From Parus major (taxonomy: Eukaryota; Chordata; Aves; Passeriformes; Paridae): a stretch of 64,000 nt of DNA. The position numbers and the translations under genes were made by a program. Each line of letters opens with the position of its first letter. Within the stretch, counting starts at the first letter, position 1. Positions 63,826 to 64,000 of this stretch are shown piece by piece. The notes beneath the pieces are model-generated. The model had not been told where the DNA came from and ran no database searches. It was given only the letters and a program-made list of their open reading frames with translations. Location of the stretch: assembly GCF_001522545.3 (NCBI RefSeq), contig NC_031773.1, positions 20,201,386 to 20,265,385 on the forward strand. Direction: 5' to 3'.

Positions 63826-64000
63826 CCTTTATAAACCACCCCTAAATTAACAATCTCTTCAGTCTACATTTGGCTAAAATGGCACAATGACTGAGAGCAT
63901 CCAACCATTTCTTCATGCAGGTCTCTCCTATCCCTGACCTTCACACACCTTCCTAATCAGCCGGCACTTCACTAGCTCCCATGTCCACAGAAAACTTCGC

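Larger units (their letters stand above)
49656..64000. other. Unique and low-complexity DNA to the window end, no gene seen
   Basis: No defended gene. Open frames reach 129 codons (56788-57177) and 121 codons (59380-59745, with a predicted membrane segment) but match nothing I know. It contains a possible CR1 tip at 56274-56312, a 22-base A run, a 44-base T run, and a 13-bp direct repeat GTTTTGAGCTCTT at 59830-59842 and 59883-59895. The final 170 bases after the T run are unassigned. Confidence 0.65.

Noticed and set aside
63826..64000. Retrocopy whose poly-A tail is the T run
   Set aside because: No poly-A signal near the expected place and no transcript that I recognise in the flank.

Overview
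The window looks like nuclear DNA from a bird, most likely a songbird (passerine). The evidence is its repeats. There are five clear fragments of CR1 non-LTR retrotransposons plus one possible tip, all with the avian 3' ends that finish in short repeats of the ATTCTATG or ATTCTGTG type. There are two solo long terminal repeats of a common avian ERVL-like endogenous retrovirus. There is also one tRNA-Ile-derived SINE with a CR1-type tail, the architecture known from zebra finch as TguSINE1. The background is AT-rich and poor in CpG, with the usual vertebrate microsatellites. These identifications come from recognising family consensus features by eye; no database search was run.

I find no protein-coding gene, tRNA, rRNA or other RNA gene that I can defend. 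The longest open frame is 156 codons (42775-43245), and frames of this length are about what chance gives in 64 kb of AT-rich DNA. The only frames with recognisable protein similarity are broken pieces of CR1 reverse transcriptase. The region is therefore a gene desert or the inside of a very large intron.

Layout: 1-7267 is unique AT-rich sequence with a 24-bp perfect palindrome carrying AP-1 and E-box cores (6081-6117) and one strong splice-site pair (1189-1231). A solo LTR lies on the minus strand at 7268-7831. After more unique sequence comes the SINE (13767-13905) and a long CATC microsatellite (19782-19850). A CR1 cluster follows: a minus-strand copy at 23926-24962 and a plus-strand copy at 26056-26535. 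From 26536 to 35967 the sequence is very AT-rich apart from one GC-rich block near 30.1-30.35 kb. A short CR1 (35968-36217) precedes a second, related solo LTR (37202-37778, minus strand) that sits between GC-rich flanks. Two more CR1 copies lie at 47577-48001 (plus) and 49362-49655 (minus), with a strong hairpin between them (48958-49031). The remainder to 64000 is unique or low-complexity DNA, including a 22-base A run and a 44-base T run.

No set of genes works together here. What the sequence does show is retrotransposon history: CR1 as the autonomous element, and the SINE as its presumed parasite because it shares the CR1 3' tail. The candidate functional signals are the palindrome, the hairpin, a homeodomain-motif cluster and a few GC-rich blocks. 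All of these rest on sequence pattern alone and need comparison with other bird genomes.
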